Below, piece by piece: positions 55,075-63,922 of a stretch of DNA of 64,000 nucleotides. Each line of letters opens with the position of its first letter. Within the stretch, counting starts at the first letter, position 1. The DNA is taken from positions 1-64,000 of the forward strand of contig NZ_SGNY01000013.1 in the NCBI RefSeq assembly GCF_007002745.1, given 5' to 3'. Origin of the DNA: Martinezella rhizogenes. Its GTDB lineage: Bacteria; Pseudomonadota; Alphaproteobacteria; Rhizobiales; Rhizobiaceae. The notes beneath the pieces are model-generated. The model did not search any database, was not told the origin of the DNA, and saw only the letters and a list, made by a program, of their open reading frames with translations. The position numbers and the translations under genes are program-made.

Positions 55075-56211
55075 TCAGCTCCCTGAACCTTGGCCAAACA
55101 CCTGCATGTCCTGCGGCGTCCACTCACAGAGAAGCTTTTCGCCGCTCTGGAAACAGTGCCCGGCGCTGGCCGTGTGTACTTCGGTAGTCAGCGTGTTGCC
55201 ACCGATATCGATGTCGTATTGCACGACGTCGCCGATATAGGTGACACGGGTCACCTTGCCGTGCGCGGCGTTGGTGACCATACTGACAAGCGAACGGTCG
55301 CGGCTCGGTGTCAGACTGATGCGGTGCGGGCGGATGGCGGCTTTCGCCTTGCCAGAGGTGAGGCCGCGCGTGTTGCAGGGGTAAACCGAAGCGCCGATGC
55401 GCACCCGGTCGAGCGCTTCGATCTCGCCGTCGAGGATATTAGTGCGGCCGACGAAATCGGCGACGAACAGATCTTCCGGACGCTCGTAAATGTCTTCCGG
55501 CGTGCCCAGCTGGGCAAGCTTACCCTTGTGCATGACACCGACGAGATCGCACATGGTGAGCGCCTCCACTTGATCGTGGGTGACAAAAACAGTGGTGATC
55601 TGCAGTCGCTTCTGGATCTCGCGGATTTCGATGCGCATGTCGTCGCGCAGTTTGGCGTCGAGGTTGGAAAGCGGTTCGTCGAGCAGGAGCAGGCGTGGAC
55701 GGATGACGAGCGCGCGGGCAAGTGCGACGCGCTGCTGCTGGCCGCCGGACATTTCCTTCGGCTTGCGGTCGCCGTAACCTGGCAGGCGCACCATCTCGAG
55801 GGCTTCCTCGACACGGTCGCGGGCTTCGACGCGGCCAACGCCGCGCATTTCCAATCCGAAAGCGACGTTCTGCGCCACCGTCATGTGCGGAAACAACGCG
55901 TAGTTCTGGAAAACCAGGCCGATATCGCGCTTGTGCGGCGGCTTGTGGGAAATGTCGTCGCCGTCGATGGTGATCTTGCCTCTGGTGATGTCCAGAAGGC
56001 CGGCAATCATGCGCAGCGTTGTCGTTTTGCCGCAGCCGGAAGGGCCGAGAAGGCCGAGCAGCTTGCCCTTCGGCACATCGACGTCGAGATCGTCGACCGC
56101 CATGTAATCGGCGCCATAGCGCTTGTTGATCCCCTTCAGCTTGAGAAAGGCCTGATCGCCGGAGTTGGTTTCAGCGGCCGGTGTTTCCTGGCGCAGTTCC
56201 TGAGTTTGCAT
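55075..56211 (-). CDS. Polyamine/opine-type ABC ATPase (PotA-like)
   Basis: A 378-aa ATPase. Walker A LLGPSGCGKTTTLRMIAG, Q-loop VFQNYALFPHMTVAQNVAFG, signature MSGGQQQRVALARAL, Walker B LLLLDEPLSNLDAKLRDDMR, H-loop FVTHDQVEAL, then a TOBE domain at the C-terminus (PEDLFVADFVGRTNILDGE). It is 157 bp from the binding-protein gene. Confidence 0.92.
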   Translation of the reverse strand: MQTQELRQETPAAETNSGDQAFLKLKGINKRYGADYMAVDDLDVDVPKGKLLGLLGPSGCGKTTTLRMIAGLLDITRGKITIDGDDISHKPPHKRDIGLVFQNYALFPHMTVAQNVAFGLEMRGVGRVEARDRVEEALEMVRLPGYGDRKPKEMSGGQQQRVALARALVIRPRLLLLDEPLSNLDAKLRDDMRIEIREIQKRLQITTVFVTHDQVEALTMCDLVGVMHKGKLAQLGTPEDIYERPEDLFVADFVGRTNILDGEIEALDRVRIGASVYPCNTRGLTSGKAKAAIRPHRISLTPSRDRSLVSMVTNAAHGKVTRVTYIGDVVQYDIDIGGNTLTTEVHTASAGHCFQSGEKLLCEWTPQDMQVFGQGSGS

Positions 56212-56337
56212 GTCGTCACCGTTTGCGGATGTGAGGTCGTCGAGGGCAACGGCACCAAGGTCCCGTCACGATGGCGTGGGTGCTCGATCACGCGTGGGAG
56301 GACGCGTGCCGCAGGGTTTTCTAAGGGTGGGCGGAGT

Positions 56338-56357
56338 CCGGGCCTTGAGCGGCCCGG
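56338..56357 (-). other. Intercistronic hairpin between binding-protein and ATPase genes
   Basis: CCGGGCC-GCTCAA-GGCCCGG (read on the minus strand) forms a perfect 7-bp stem 11 bp after the binding-protein stop. It has no T-tract in the operon's direction. It is a plausible mRNA-stabilising or partial-termination element that skews expression toward the binding protein, parallel to the one at 11912–11928. Confidence 0.45.
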
Positions 56358-56368
56358 AATTTTTGGGC

Positions 56369-57439
56369 TTAGCGACCGGCCGGGATGATCTTTCGGCGCC
56401 ATGGCTGCAGGATGTCGTCGCGCATCTCGCCGATCGTCATCCAGTCGACTGGGATCAGCTTTTCGCGCTGGACCGGGTCCATCATCGGAATACGCTTGGC
56501 GGTGGCTTCGTCCACCTGCGTCTTGGTGTTCACCGGTGCGTAGAACATCGCTTCCGCAAATGCGGCCTGCGCTTCCGGGCCGATCGCATAGTTGATGAAG
56601 GTCTGTGTTGCTTCCGGTTCGGATGCCTTTTCAATAGCGCTCACGACGTTGATCTGTGAGGCGGTGCCTTCGCTCGGTCCGACGGAGCTCATGCGGCCTT
56701 CGGTCTGATCAATATAGAACTGCGAACGGGCGTTCCAGCCGATCGAAACCGTGGCGGTGCCATTAGCAACAAGCGTGTAGGCATCTGGCTTCGGTTCCCA
56801 GGACTGGACGCGTGGTGCCAATTCCACCAGCTTTTCCACACCCGGATCGATCGTGTTCTTGTAATCGTGTTCGCCAGCCATGCGGTTTGCGATGATCGTC
56901 AGCAGGATCGCCTGAATGTCGCCACCACCTTGAGCTGGCAGCACGACCTTACCGGCTTGAGCCTTGTCCCAAAGGGTTCCCCAGCTGGTCGGTGCAATCG
57001 GGAAAGCCTTCGAATTATAGATCAGCGTCAGCGTATCGTAGGTTAGCGGAATGGCGGCCCCGCCGAGATCCTTGCCGATGTCGCTGATGTCGGGATAATT
57101 CGAAAGCTTTGATGTGTCGAGATCGACAATAAGTCCTTCGTCTTTGGCAATCTTTGCTACCGAAAGGTCATAAATCACGGCATTCACCTGCGGTGCGTCT
57201 CGCTGCGCACGCATGTTGCCGAGCGAAGTCGCGGCATTCAGAACGCCGTAATAGCTCACGGTTATATCGGGGTGCATTTTGTTGAAGGGCTCGATAACGG
57301 CCTTCTTGTAGTTGTCCTCGAATGCCCCGCGGTAGCCCATGACGGTGATATCTGCAGCATAGGCTCCGATGCTTGAAGATGGTGCGGTGGTTGCTACAAT
57401 CGCGACGAAAAATGCGGCGTTATTAAAGCTTTTAAGCAT
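56369..57439 (-). CDS. Polyamine/opine-type ABC solute-binding protein (PotD-like)
   Basis: A 356-aa periplasmic binding protein. The signal peptide ends after ...SSSIGAYA (about residue 28), mature start ADITVMGYRGAFEDNYKKA. SBP_bac_6/8 features include AVIDLSV-type (AVIYDLSVAKIAKDEGLIVD) and WGTLWDKAQAGKVVLPA. It is the first gene of the leftward importer–HpcH–nitrilase–RraA operon. Ligand not readable. Confidence 0.88.
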   Translation of the reverse strand: MLKSFNNAAFFVAIVATTAPSSSIGAYAADITVMGYRGAFEDNYKKAVIEPFNKMHPDITVSYYGVLNAATSLGNMRAQRDAPQVNAVIYDLSVAKIAKDEGLIVDLDTSKLSNYPDISDIGKDLGGAAIPLTYDTLTLIYNSKAFPIAPTSWGTLWDKAQAGKVVLPAQGGGDIQAILLTIIANRMAGEHDYKNTIDPGVEKLVELAPRVQSWEPKPDAYTLVANGTATVSIGWNARSQFYIDQTEGRMSSVGPSEGTASQINVVSAIEKASEPEATQTFINYAIGPEAQAAFAEAMFYAPVNTKTQVDEATAKRIPMMDPVQREKLIPVDWMTIGEMRDDILQPWRRKIIPAGR

Positions 57440-58193
57440 ATCGTAGTTCCCCTAGTCTGTTGGCAGATTTATAATGGAAACAATAAGCATCGTACCCGGG
57501 GGCGTCCAACGATTAAAATCTACCGTCTGTTTACTTTTTCTTTTGAGCATGCTTGCCGGTCGGTGAAGCCTGGTCGTCAACTGCTCTTGCGCGGCGTTAC
57601 CGAGGCGGAATGGCTTTATAGAACCGAGCTTTCAATCCGTTGGATAAATTGGCAGGTCTTCAGTCGCACACAAATCATACCCTGAGGGAAATGCGTGCTC
57701 TCAGTGGGCTCGGAGACTGCAGCTGGCTAGGACGAGAGCAATCGATATCGGACCTTAGCGCACGGCCCTGCAGAGAGGCTTGCTGAACGGTGACGCGCGC
57801 CCGCGTAGAGAGCCGTAATTCGGATAGCTTGAGCTCAGTCTCATTCTCATGGCTATGACTGGTAAATAACTTTGTTGTGCGCCGGCCGCTTGCCTCGTTG
57901 GCAAAAGGCGTGCGGTGCAGTTTGAGATGATGTCATCCTTCGCAGACCCAGAACCACTTAGAATACGGTTTCCAGCGAGGCGATCTTTAGCACTGTCAGC
58001 GCACGAGGACGCTCCAGTGCGTCATTGAAATAAGCGCAGCAATTGGACATTGATTTTCAACGTTCCGCTTCTGAGTTCAGAAGTGAACGATTAAAGCTTC
58101 GACGGATCCAGGCGGGGAGTCCGGCTACCGCTGATGGGGCAAGGTGTTCCAGCTCCAGCAGTTTATAGGGCGTTATTGTCCTACCTCCAAAAT
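57440..58193. other. Long intergenic region with no recognisable gene
   Basis: About 750 bp upstream of the binding-protein operon and downstream of the PNPOx-like gene. It should hold the operon promoter. No ORF here resembles a known family and no strong repeats were seen. It may contain decayed DNA. Confidence 0.4.
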
Positions 58194-58637
58194 TTAACAC
58201 TGATAGTATCTGATCCAATCTGCTCTAATATGATCCTCTTCTGTGCCATCGTCATAAATCGGGGAATGCAATAGTTTTGCTTCATGTAGTGTAACGAATA
58301 CAATTCCTTTTATTCTTGAATAAAGTGATTCCCATTTTAGAAAATGAGATATATGATTATTGAATTCTGTTGAATATTTTTCGATGTACCTTGCTTTCCC
58401 CGCCAATCGACATGCTTTCCGGCTAAAAACGTCTACGTAGACGATTTCGACATCTGGATTTCTTTTTATATTTCGAACCGTGTTGGGCGAACGAATGTCG
58501 CCAAAGATTATCGTCGTGGCGTCAATAACCACACATGTTCCCTTGGGTGATACGGCAGGTTTACCATCGGGTGTCACAGTCGCGACCAGTCCGATGGAAT
58601 TGCGTTCGATCAACGTCCGCATTTCAAAAGTTATCAT
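58194..58637 (-). CDS. Pyridoxamine 5'-phosphate oxidase-fold protein, small
   Basis: A 147-aa split-barrel FMN-binding-type protein. It begins MITFEMRTLIERNSIGLVAT with VTPDGKPAVSPKGTCVVIDA (typical PNPOx-like barrel), then NTVRNIKRNPDVEIVYVDVF. Start ATG 58637 avoids a longer frame through unrelated sequence. Members include FMN-binding and unknown proteins. It is more AT-rich than its neighbours. It lies downstream of a cupin gene on the same strand. Confidence 0.78.
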   Translation of the reverse strand: MITFEMRTLIERNSIGLVATVTPDGKPAVSPKGTCVVIDATTIIFGDIRSPNTVRNIKRNPDVEIVYVDVFSRKACRLAGKARYIEKYSTEFNNHISHFLKWESLYSRIKGIVFVTLHEAKLLHSPIYDDGTEEDHIRADWIRYYQC

Positions 58638-58825
58638 TTTGTTCACCCGCGCCTGGAGGATTGCATGTGGGCTGTGAAAAAACTGGCCCCCATCGCGCGT
58701 AGCCTTCACGGTTCCCTGTGTGACTGAAAATGTGCAACGCGATCTCTGCGATAGTTTGAGGTCCAACGGTTTGCGCAGCCCTGCATTCGTAAACTGCTTC
58801 GCTGAATGGCGATCTTTTGTATCTC

Positions 58826-59176
58826 TCAGTAAATCGTATAAACCTTGCGGATGGTTTCGATTACGTCCCATCGGCCCGTCCACCCTTTCGGCAGCACGAA
58901 AAGGTCGCCAGCGGTTATTTTCGTCGTGATTCCGGTGCTTGCATCCGTCAACGTGGCAACGCCCGCTAAAATGTAACCGACTTCAGTATCAGCGCGGTTT
59001 CTCACCGGCCACCCGCCAGGCTGGCATTCCCAAATTCCGACATTGCCCATAGCATTCGGAGCGATCCTCAACACGCCAAGTTGAGGATCACCGCTGTCCG
59101 CTCCTGGCCTCTGCCCGGCTGAGGGTAGATGCCCCTCCTCCACTTCATTGCTTTTCAAAATGGTCATGGCTGTCAT
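58826..59176 (-). CDS. Cupin domain protein (DUF861/cupin_3 type)
   Basis: A 116-aa protein. The cupin_3 core is GIWECQPGGWPVRNRADTEV, GYILAGVATLTDASTGITTK, ITAGDLFVLPKGWTGRWDVI. The start ATG 59176 has GGAG 8 nt upstream. This group includes ureidoglycine-related and unassigned proteins. Function unknown. It is followed by the PNPOx-fold gene. Confidence 0.8.
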   Translation of the reverse strand: MTAMTILKSNEVEEGHLPSAGQRPGADSGDPQLGVLRIAPNAMGNVGIWECQPGGWPVRNRADTEVGYILAGVATLTDASTGITTKITAGDLFVLPKGWTGRWDVIETIRKVYTIY

Positions 59177-59412
59177 CTTCGTCTCCATAGGAAGTATAAA
59201 TTTCCATGATGCGTAATATTGCAAAGACCGCAGGGGCATTGCGGTGCAATCGTACCCAGCCAAAGAAATCTGGGCAGGGTTCAACTTTGCGTATGCTAAA
59301 ATAATGTGGTGGCTTGGGTCTAGCGGGCCCATCAACCCAAGTTTGGGCCGACTGACATCTCAGTTGGTCACTGACAATTGCGACGTTCTAACGCGTGCAG
59401 CACGTCGGGGCG

Positions 59413-60135
59413 TTAGCCCAACGGATAGGATGTCGCGTAGGCGTCCAGAAGGGCTTCATCGAGACGCCGACCTTCGGTGAAAGGCGTCAGCGTCGAGGGG
59501 CGCTTCACCTCCGGCAGCAAACGGGAACACGGCTCTGGAGCGCCGAGCACAGTGTGGACCGGCAGCCGCTCAGCATAGATCGGGAGCAAGTAGTCGTCGT
59601 CGTCATCGGCAACACCCTTAGCGCGGATCTTAGCCGAGGCCTTTTCGATATCCATATAGATAACCGCTGTTGCCTTAATCTCCTGCCTGGTACTCTGCCG
59701 CAGCATTGCGGTGCGCGCGGGGAAAAAGCGATCAACCATCATGACCAAGGCCCGCTCCTTTTCTGCCTGGTCCTCGACTAGCCGTGCATTGCCAAAAGCC
59801 ATCACCGAGCGGTAGTCTGCGGAATGATTGAAGCCGCAGCGCGCCAGGACAAGACTGTCCAAATGGGTGACCGTTAGGCATGCCGGTTCGCCTGCCGACA
59901 AGTTACGCAGCATGCGGCTTGCGCTGCTGCCGTGCCAGTACAACCGCTTGCCTTCTCGCCAGAACAGTGTCGGTGTGCAATAAGGCTGCCCGTCGATGAC
60001 GTAGGAGACATGGCTGAGCGCTGCGGAATCAAGCAGCGCGTGCACAGTTTCAAAGTCGTAGGACCCGCGATCATGGCGTCGTTTCACTCGGTTGATTTCA
60101 TTGATCGGGTATCCGGTGAGGGTATCGTCTGACAT
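59413..60135 (-). CDS. Pyridoxamine 5'-phosphate oxidase family / flavin-nucleotide-binding protein
   Basis: A 240-aa split-barrel protein. It has IDGQPYCTPTLFWREGKRLY, RNLSAGEPACLTVTHLDSLV, SADYRSVMAFGNARLVED, typical of the 'flavin-nucleotide-binding' (NimA-like/PNPOx_2) branch. The C-terminal 50 residues are family-typical variable. The MocR-type regulator gene lies 194 bp upstream on the same strand, so this is a likely target for vitamin-B6-linked control. Confidence 0.82.
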   Translation of the reverse strand: MSDDTLTGYPINEINRVKRRHDRGSYDFETVHALLDSAALSHVSYVIDGQPYCTPTLFWREGKRLYWHGSSASRMLRNLSAGEPACLTVTHLDSLVLARCGFNHSADYRSVMAFGNARLVEDQAEKERALVMMVDRFFPARTAMLRQSTRQEIKATAVIYMDIEKASAKIRAKGVADDDDDYLLPIYAERLPVHTVLGAPEPCSRLLPEVKRPSTLTPFTEGRRLDEALLDAYATSYPLG

Positions 60136-60328
60136 TTATTTTGCTCCATGAACCTTGTGAACACATATTTGAGGATAATAGTGGTCGTTAAAAGGGCCAA
60201 TTTTAGCTTATTTAAAGCACCCACTTTAGGGATGCAGTGCCATCGAGCGGGATGGCGAACAATCTGCAAAATTGCGGCCATGGGCATCTTGACTATTGAA
60301 CCTGAATTTTTTGGCTCCGCTGCGTGGG

Positions 60329-61774
60329 TTAGCTAAACACCTTACCGTCACTCTCTACATAAGCCCGAGCTACTCGCCCGAGTATCTCGGATGCTTTCGT
60401 GAGTTCGGAGAGTTCATAGCCGGAGAAGCCGAGAATAAAGCCGTTATGTCGTGCGGGAACTAGCCGCGTTTCCGACAGGAGCACTGTTTCAACACCGGCG
60501 GCCGCTCGTATGATTGCGGCTGCATCTTCCGGGAGATCTTCAGGTAGATAGGCCAGAAGATGCAGCCCTTGTGGTGGAACCATGATTTTTAATGCATGCC
60601 CTGCGGTGGACTGGAGAACCGACGCCACGGTGTCGCGCGCCGCCTGATAACGTCGCCGCATCCGGCGCGTGTGATCGGCGAGGATGCCGTTGGCCATAAG
60701 GTCGGCAATGGCACCTGATATGAAACTTTCGGGAAACCGGTCATATATAGAGCGAGCGCGGACTACGCGATCGAGCACGGTGGGTGGCAATACTACATAA
60801 GCAACCCGCAAGGCGGGAAATAATGACTTGGAAAAGGTGCCGAAATAGATCACCCGATCGTGACCGCCGAGGCCCGCTAGCGCAGTCAGCGGCATTCCGC
60901 CATATCGGAACTCACTATCATAGTCATCCTCAAGCAACCAGGCGTCCGATGCTCTGGCCCAGTCGAGAAGTGCTACGCGGCGGGCCATACTCATTACGAC
61001 GCCTGTCGGAAACTGGTGCGAGGGCGTCACGTAAGCAGCGCGAGCGCCAGGGTCCTGCCGTCGCCCGGCCGCAACGTCTATCCCTTCGCCGTCAACCGGT
61101 ACGGGTGTCATTCGGAGCCTTGCGGCCGTTATGACGCGATGCGCGACAGAATATCCAGGATCCTCGACCCAGACGGCATCGTCCGGTTGAAGTAGCGCTT
61201 CTAGGCAGATTCTGAGCCCATGCTGTGTGCCGCTGACGATCATCACGCACCCAGGATCGCAGATGATTCCGCGGCCTGCAGCAAGAGAGGTCGCGATCTG
61301 TTGCCGGAGGGCCTCCAAACCCCGCGGATCACCATAGCCGGCTTCGGCCGACGTTGCCTTGACTACCCGATGTCGTAATGCCGTTCCCAGACGCGACACT
61401 AGGAAATCATCCCGGGCGACATTACCAAGCGCAAACGGCAAGGCGGGAGGCGGTGCGAAGCCACTGGAAACAGCCGGGGACGTCGCAGTTCGCGTCGGCA
61501 GTCGAGGCGCGACAAAAGTCCCGGCCCCTATCCGCGTTTCAATTAACCCGTCGCTTTGCAGATGTTCATATGCAACGACTATCGCATTACGCCCTATCCC
61601 AAGTTGCTCCGCCAGGATGCGACTGGAAGGGAGCCGGCATCCGGCGGTCAACCGGCCTTCAAGGATTGCTGCGCGCAATCCGGCATGAACCTGAAGCGGC
61701 TGGTTTCCGGAAGTATTATCCAACGCCAGCGGAATATCCAACACCTTGATGCGTCGTTTCGAAGTGGTTGCCAT
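60329..61774 (-). CDS. MocR/PdxR-type regulator (GntR HTH fused to aminotransferase domain)
   Basis: A 481-aa chimera. The N-terminal GntR HTH is LQVHAGLRAAILEGRLTAGC, RLPSSRILAEQLGIGRNAIV, and the C-terminal fold-type I PLP domain has the aminotransferase signature near LEDDYDSEFRYGG and the Lys in YFGTFSKSLFPALRVAYVV. MocR proteins sense PLP and control vitamin-B6, GABA or taurine genes. ATG 61774 has GGAGAAGA upstream. It is divergent from the YggS gene. Confidence 0.9.
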   Translation of the reverse strand: MATTSKRRIKVLDIPLALDNTSGNQPLQVHAGLRAAILEGRLTAGCRLPSSRILAEQLGIGRNAIVVAYEHLQSDGLIETRIGAGTFVAPRLPTRTATSPAVSSGFAPPPALPFALGNVARDDFLVSRLGTALRHRVVKATSAEAGYGDPRGLEALRQQIATSLAAGRGIICDPGCVMIVSGTQHGLRICLEALLQPDDAVWVEDPGYSVAHRVITAARLRMTPVPVDGEGIDVAAGRRQDPGARAAYVTPSHQFPTGVVMSMARRVALLDWARASDAWLLEDDYDSEFRYGGMPLTALAGLGGHDRVIYFGTFSKSLFPALRVAYVVLPPTVLDRVVRARSIYDRFPESFISGAIADLMANGILADHTRRMRRRYQAARDTVASVLQSTAGHALKIMVPPQGLHLLAYLPEDLPEDAAAIIRAAAGVETVLLSETRLVPARHNGFILGFSGYELSELTKASEILGRVARAYVESDGKVFS

Positions 61775-62104
61775 ATTCTTCTCCAAATTGGCTCTTTAGC
61801 CAACCAATCTGGCGGTGTTTAATCAAAATATCAAGATGATACGCCTGTAATCTAGCCGAGCCCGGACTATGCTATACTCAAATCGCATAACTGCCATTCT
61901 AGTTAATGGCGGTCACGATGCCAGACGAAACCTCTGTGACCACGCCGCGCTCGACGAAGCGGTGCTGCCCATCTTTGGCGATCCATCGCGTTTGGGCAGG
62001 CCGACCGGTTGGCCGGGTTCGGCGGCACTGAACAAGAATTCGGCGCCAGATTTGACGGAGATCCTGAGAATGCTGATGTGTTTTACTGGCGGGATGAGGG
62101 CGGT

Positions 62105-62902
62105 ATGAGTAACCGATTTGACAAAATCAGTATCGTTGAACGCTTCGGTCTGGACCCTCGCGGCCGTATCATGGACAATCTGGCAACCGTTGAGAGTCGC
62201 ATACATGCGGCCTGCGACCGAGTTGGGCGGCCCCGCTCATCGGTTCGGCTCCTTCCGGTAACAAAGACCCTCCCTGCCGAGATTGTTCGCTTAGCCATTG
62301 ATATAGGCATGACAACGCTCGGCGAGAACAAGGTACAAGAGGCCGTGGGAAAGTCGCAATCACTGATGGGTCTCGGCGTGCGGTGGTGTGTGATCGGTCA
62401 CCTCCAGACCAACAAAGTTAAACAGCTTGTTTCGTTTGCCTCCGAATTTCAGGCTCTTGACAGTCTCCGGCTCGCCAGTCTCCTGAATGAGCGTCTTATT
62501 GAGGCTGGACGCACGCTCGATGTCTTCGTGCAGGTCAACACCTCTGGTGAAGCGAGCAAGTACGGCATTCTGCCGGACGAGGTTGCCGCCTTAGTCGCTG
62601 AGCTACCCCACTTTCCGGCGCTGCGGCCGAGGGGACTGATGACGCTGGCTATCCTTAAGGGACGTCCAGATGAGGTCCGCGGATGCTTCCGGCGCTTGCG
62701 GGAGGTGCGGGATAGGCTACAGAGGTCGTACCCCGGATGTGGCATTGAGTTGCTCTCTATGGGGATGACCAGCGACTTCGAGATCGCCATAGAGGAGGGT
62801 GCTGATATCGTGCGTGTAGGCCAAGCGATCTTTGGAAAGCGCCCGACAAAGGACGGCTATTTTTGGCCGGGTCTCCCGCTGAACACTCGTAGGACAGATT
62901 AG
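62105..62902 (+). CDS. YggS/PROSC-type PLP-homeostasis protein
   Basis: A 265-aa member of the YggS/PLPBP family. The lysine of the PLP motif is in RLLPVTKTLPAEIV; the later motifs are LGENKVQEAV, CVIGHLQTNKVKQL, DVFVQVNTSGEASKYG and ELLSMGMTSDFEIAIEEG ADIVRVGQAIFG. The ATG 62105 has GAGGG upstream; an in-frame extension to 62009 is unlike the family. It handles PLP cofactor in amino acid homeostasis. Divergent from the MocR regulator, consistent with a B6-linked locus. The region 61869–62104 shows no recognisable gene. Confidence 0.88.
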   Translation: MSNRFDKISIVERFGLDPRGRIMDNLATVESRIHAACDRVGRPRSSVRLLPVTKTLPAEIVRLAIDIGMTTLGENKVQEAVGKSQSLMGLGVRWCVIGHLQTNKVKQLVSFASEFQALDSLRLASLLNERLIEAGRTLDVFVQVNTSGEASKYGILPDEVAALVAELPHFPALRPRGLMTLAILKGRPDEVRGCFRRLREVRDRLQRSYPGCGIELLSMGMTSDFEIAIEEGADIVRVGQAIFGKRPTKDGYFWPGLPLNTRRTD

Positions 62903-62931
62903 CTTGTTCAAGGCCGTGTCAGGTCTGCGGC

Positions 62932-62949
62932 TATGTGCCTTTGCACATA
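62932..62949. promoter_or_regulatory. tra/lux-box-like dyad upstream of luxR
   Basis: TATGTGC-CTTT-GCACATA is a perfect 7-bp inverted repeat. The Agrobacterium tra box is ATGTGC-AGATCT-GCACAT, so the arms match exactly but the spacer is 4 rather than 6. It lies 30 bp after the yggS stop and about 163 bp upstream of the luxR start. LuxR binding is inferred. Confidence 0.45.
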
Positions 62950-63111
62950 CGCCAAATTCGGCAGCCGAAAACTCCGACATACCGGTCGGCAAAGATGGCG
63001 TAGTTGTGTTTCGATGGTTAACCGGCCAATTCAACCGGGCTGACAGTTGTTGAGCAAAATCACAAGTGAGTGATAGTATTTTTTCTATTTAATATAGAAG
63101 TGAGGGGGACG

Positions 63112-63849
63112 GTGGAAGTGGAACAACTCGATCGTTCCGAGAAGATACTTAGAGAAATCGGTGCGGCACCGTCAGTCGAAAGTGCTCTATCAGTGTTCCA
63201 GCGGGCTTACGATATCGATTTCGTAACCTACCATCTGGCGCTGACGGTTGCTGATGTTGTCGATACCCCTTTCGTGCGCACCACCTACAACGCCAAATGG
63301 GTATCTCGCTACTTACTGCGCGATTACGTCAAAATCGATCCAATACTTCGTGAAGGCCTCGTCCGGCAGATGCCCTTCGACTGGCGCGAAGTCGAAGTAC
63401 CGAGCTCAGCCTATGGCTTTCTTCTGGACGCGCACAATCACGGGATTGGCCCTAATGGGTTCTCCATTCCTATCATCGATAAGGCGCGTCGAGCTCTCTT
63501 TTCTGTCAATTCGCACAAAGCCGGGGAGGAATGGGGTGCAAGCATCAGACAATTCTGGAATGAATGGCGGGACTTGGCGGTTCTTATCCATCACAAGGCC
63601 ATCTTCGAACTTCACGGCGAGCACGACCCGGTCCCACAGCTATCCAGTCGTGAAATCGAATGCCTGCATTGGACTGCTCTTGGGAAAGACAGCATCGACA
63701 TTGCTGTCATGTTGAAGCTCTCGGAGCACACGACGAGAGCCTACATCAAGTCGGCTCGGCACAAACTGGGTGGCGGTTCGATCACATTTACGATCGCGCG
63801 TGCGATACAGCTTCGACTGATCAATCCTTTTGGCAATACCCCCAATTGA
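63112..63849 (+). CDS. LuxR-family quorum-sensing regulator
   Basis: A 245-aa LuxR protein. The N-terminal autoinducer-binding domain (about 10–165) has the diagnostic acyl-homoserine-lactone residues: W and Y in AKWVSRYLLRDYVKIDPILR (with the Asp) and W in FDWREVEV. The C-terminal GerE-type HTH has LSSREIECLHWTALGKDSID IAVMLKLSEHTTRAYIKSAR. GTG 63112 is preceded by GAGGGGGA; GTG 63070 would add AT-rich unconserved residues. A luxI start follows, making a canonical pair. Confidence 0.88.
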   Translation: MEVEQLDRSEKILREIGAAPSVESALSVFQRAYDIDFVTYHLALTVADVVDTPFVRTTYNAKWVSRYLLRDYVKIDPILREGLVRQMPFDWREVEVPSSAYGFLLDAHNHGIGPNGFSIPIIDKARRALFSVNSHKAGEEWGASIRQFWNEWRDLAVLIHHKAIFELHGEHDPVPQLSSREIECLHWTALGKDSIDIAVMLKLSEHTTRAYIKSARHKLGGGSITFTIARAIQLRLINPFGNTPN

Positions 63850-63896
63850 GGGTACCATCGTGGGGAATTTATTGTTTCTCGTGGAAACCTCATGAT

Positions 63897-63918
63897 GCCT
63901 CCCATCAATGATGGAGGC
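63897..63918 (+). promoter_or_regulatory. Possible hairpin sequestering the luxI ribosome-binding site
   Basis: GCCTCC (63897–63902), C bulge, ATC-AAT-GAT, GGAGGC (63913–63918). The 9-bp stem with one bulge would bury the GGAGG at 63913–63917 used by the luxI start at 63923. Translational control is a hypothesis. Confidence 0.4.
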
Positions 63919-63922
63919 AAAC

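Noticed and set aside
55090..56388. 432-codon open frame on the plus strand
   Set aside because: It is antisense to the PotA-like ATPase and its product is low-complexity G/C-codon shadow; the minus-strand ATPase has all motifs.
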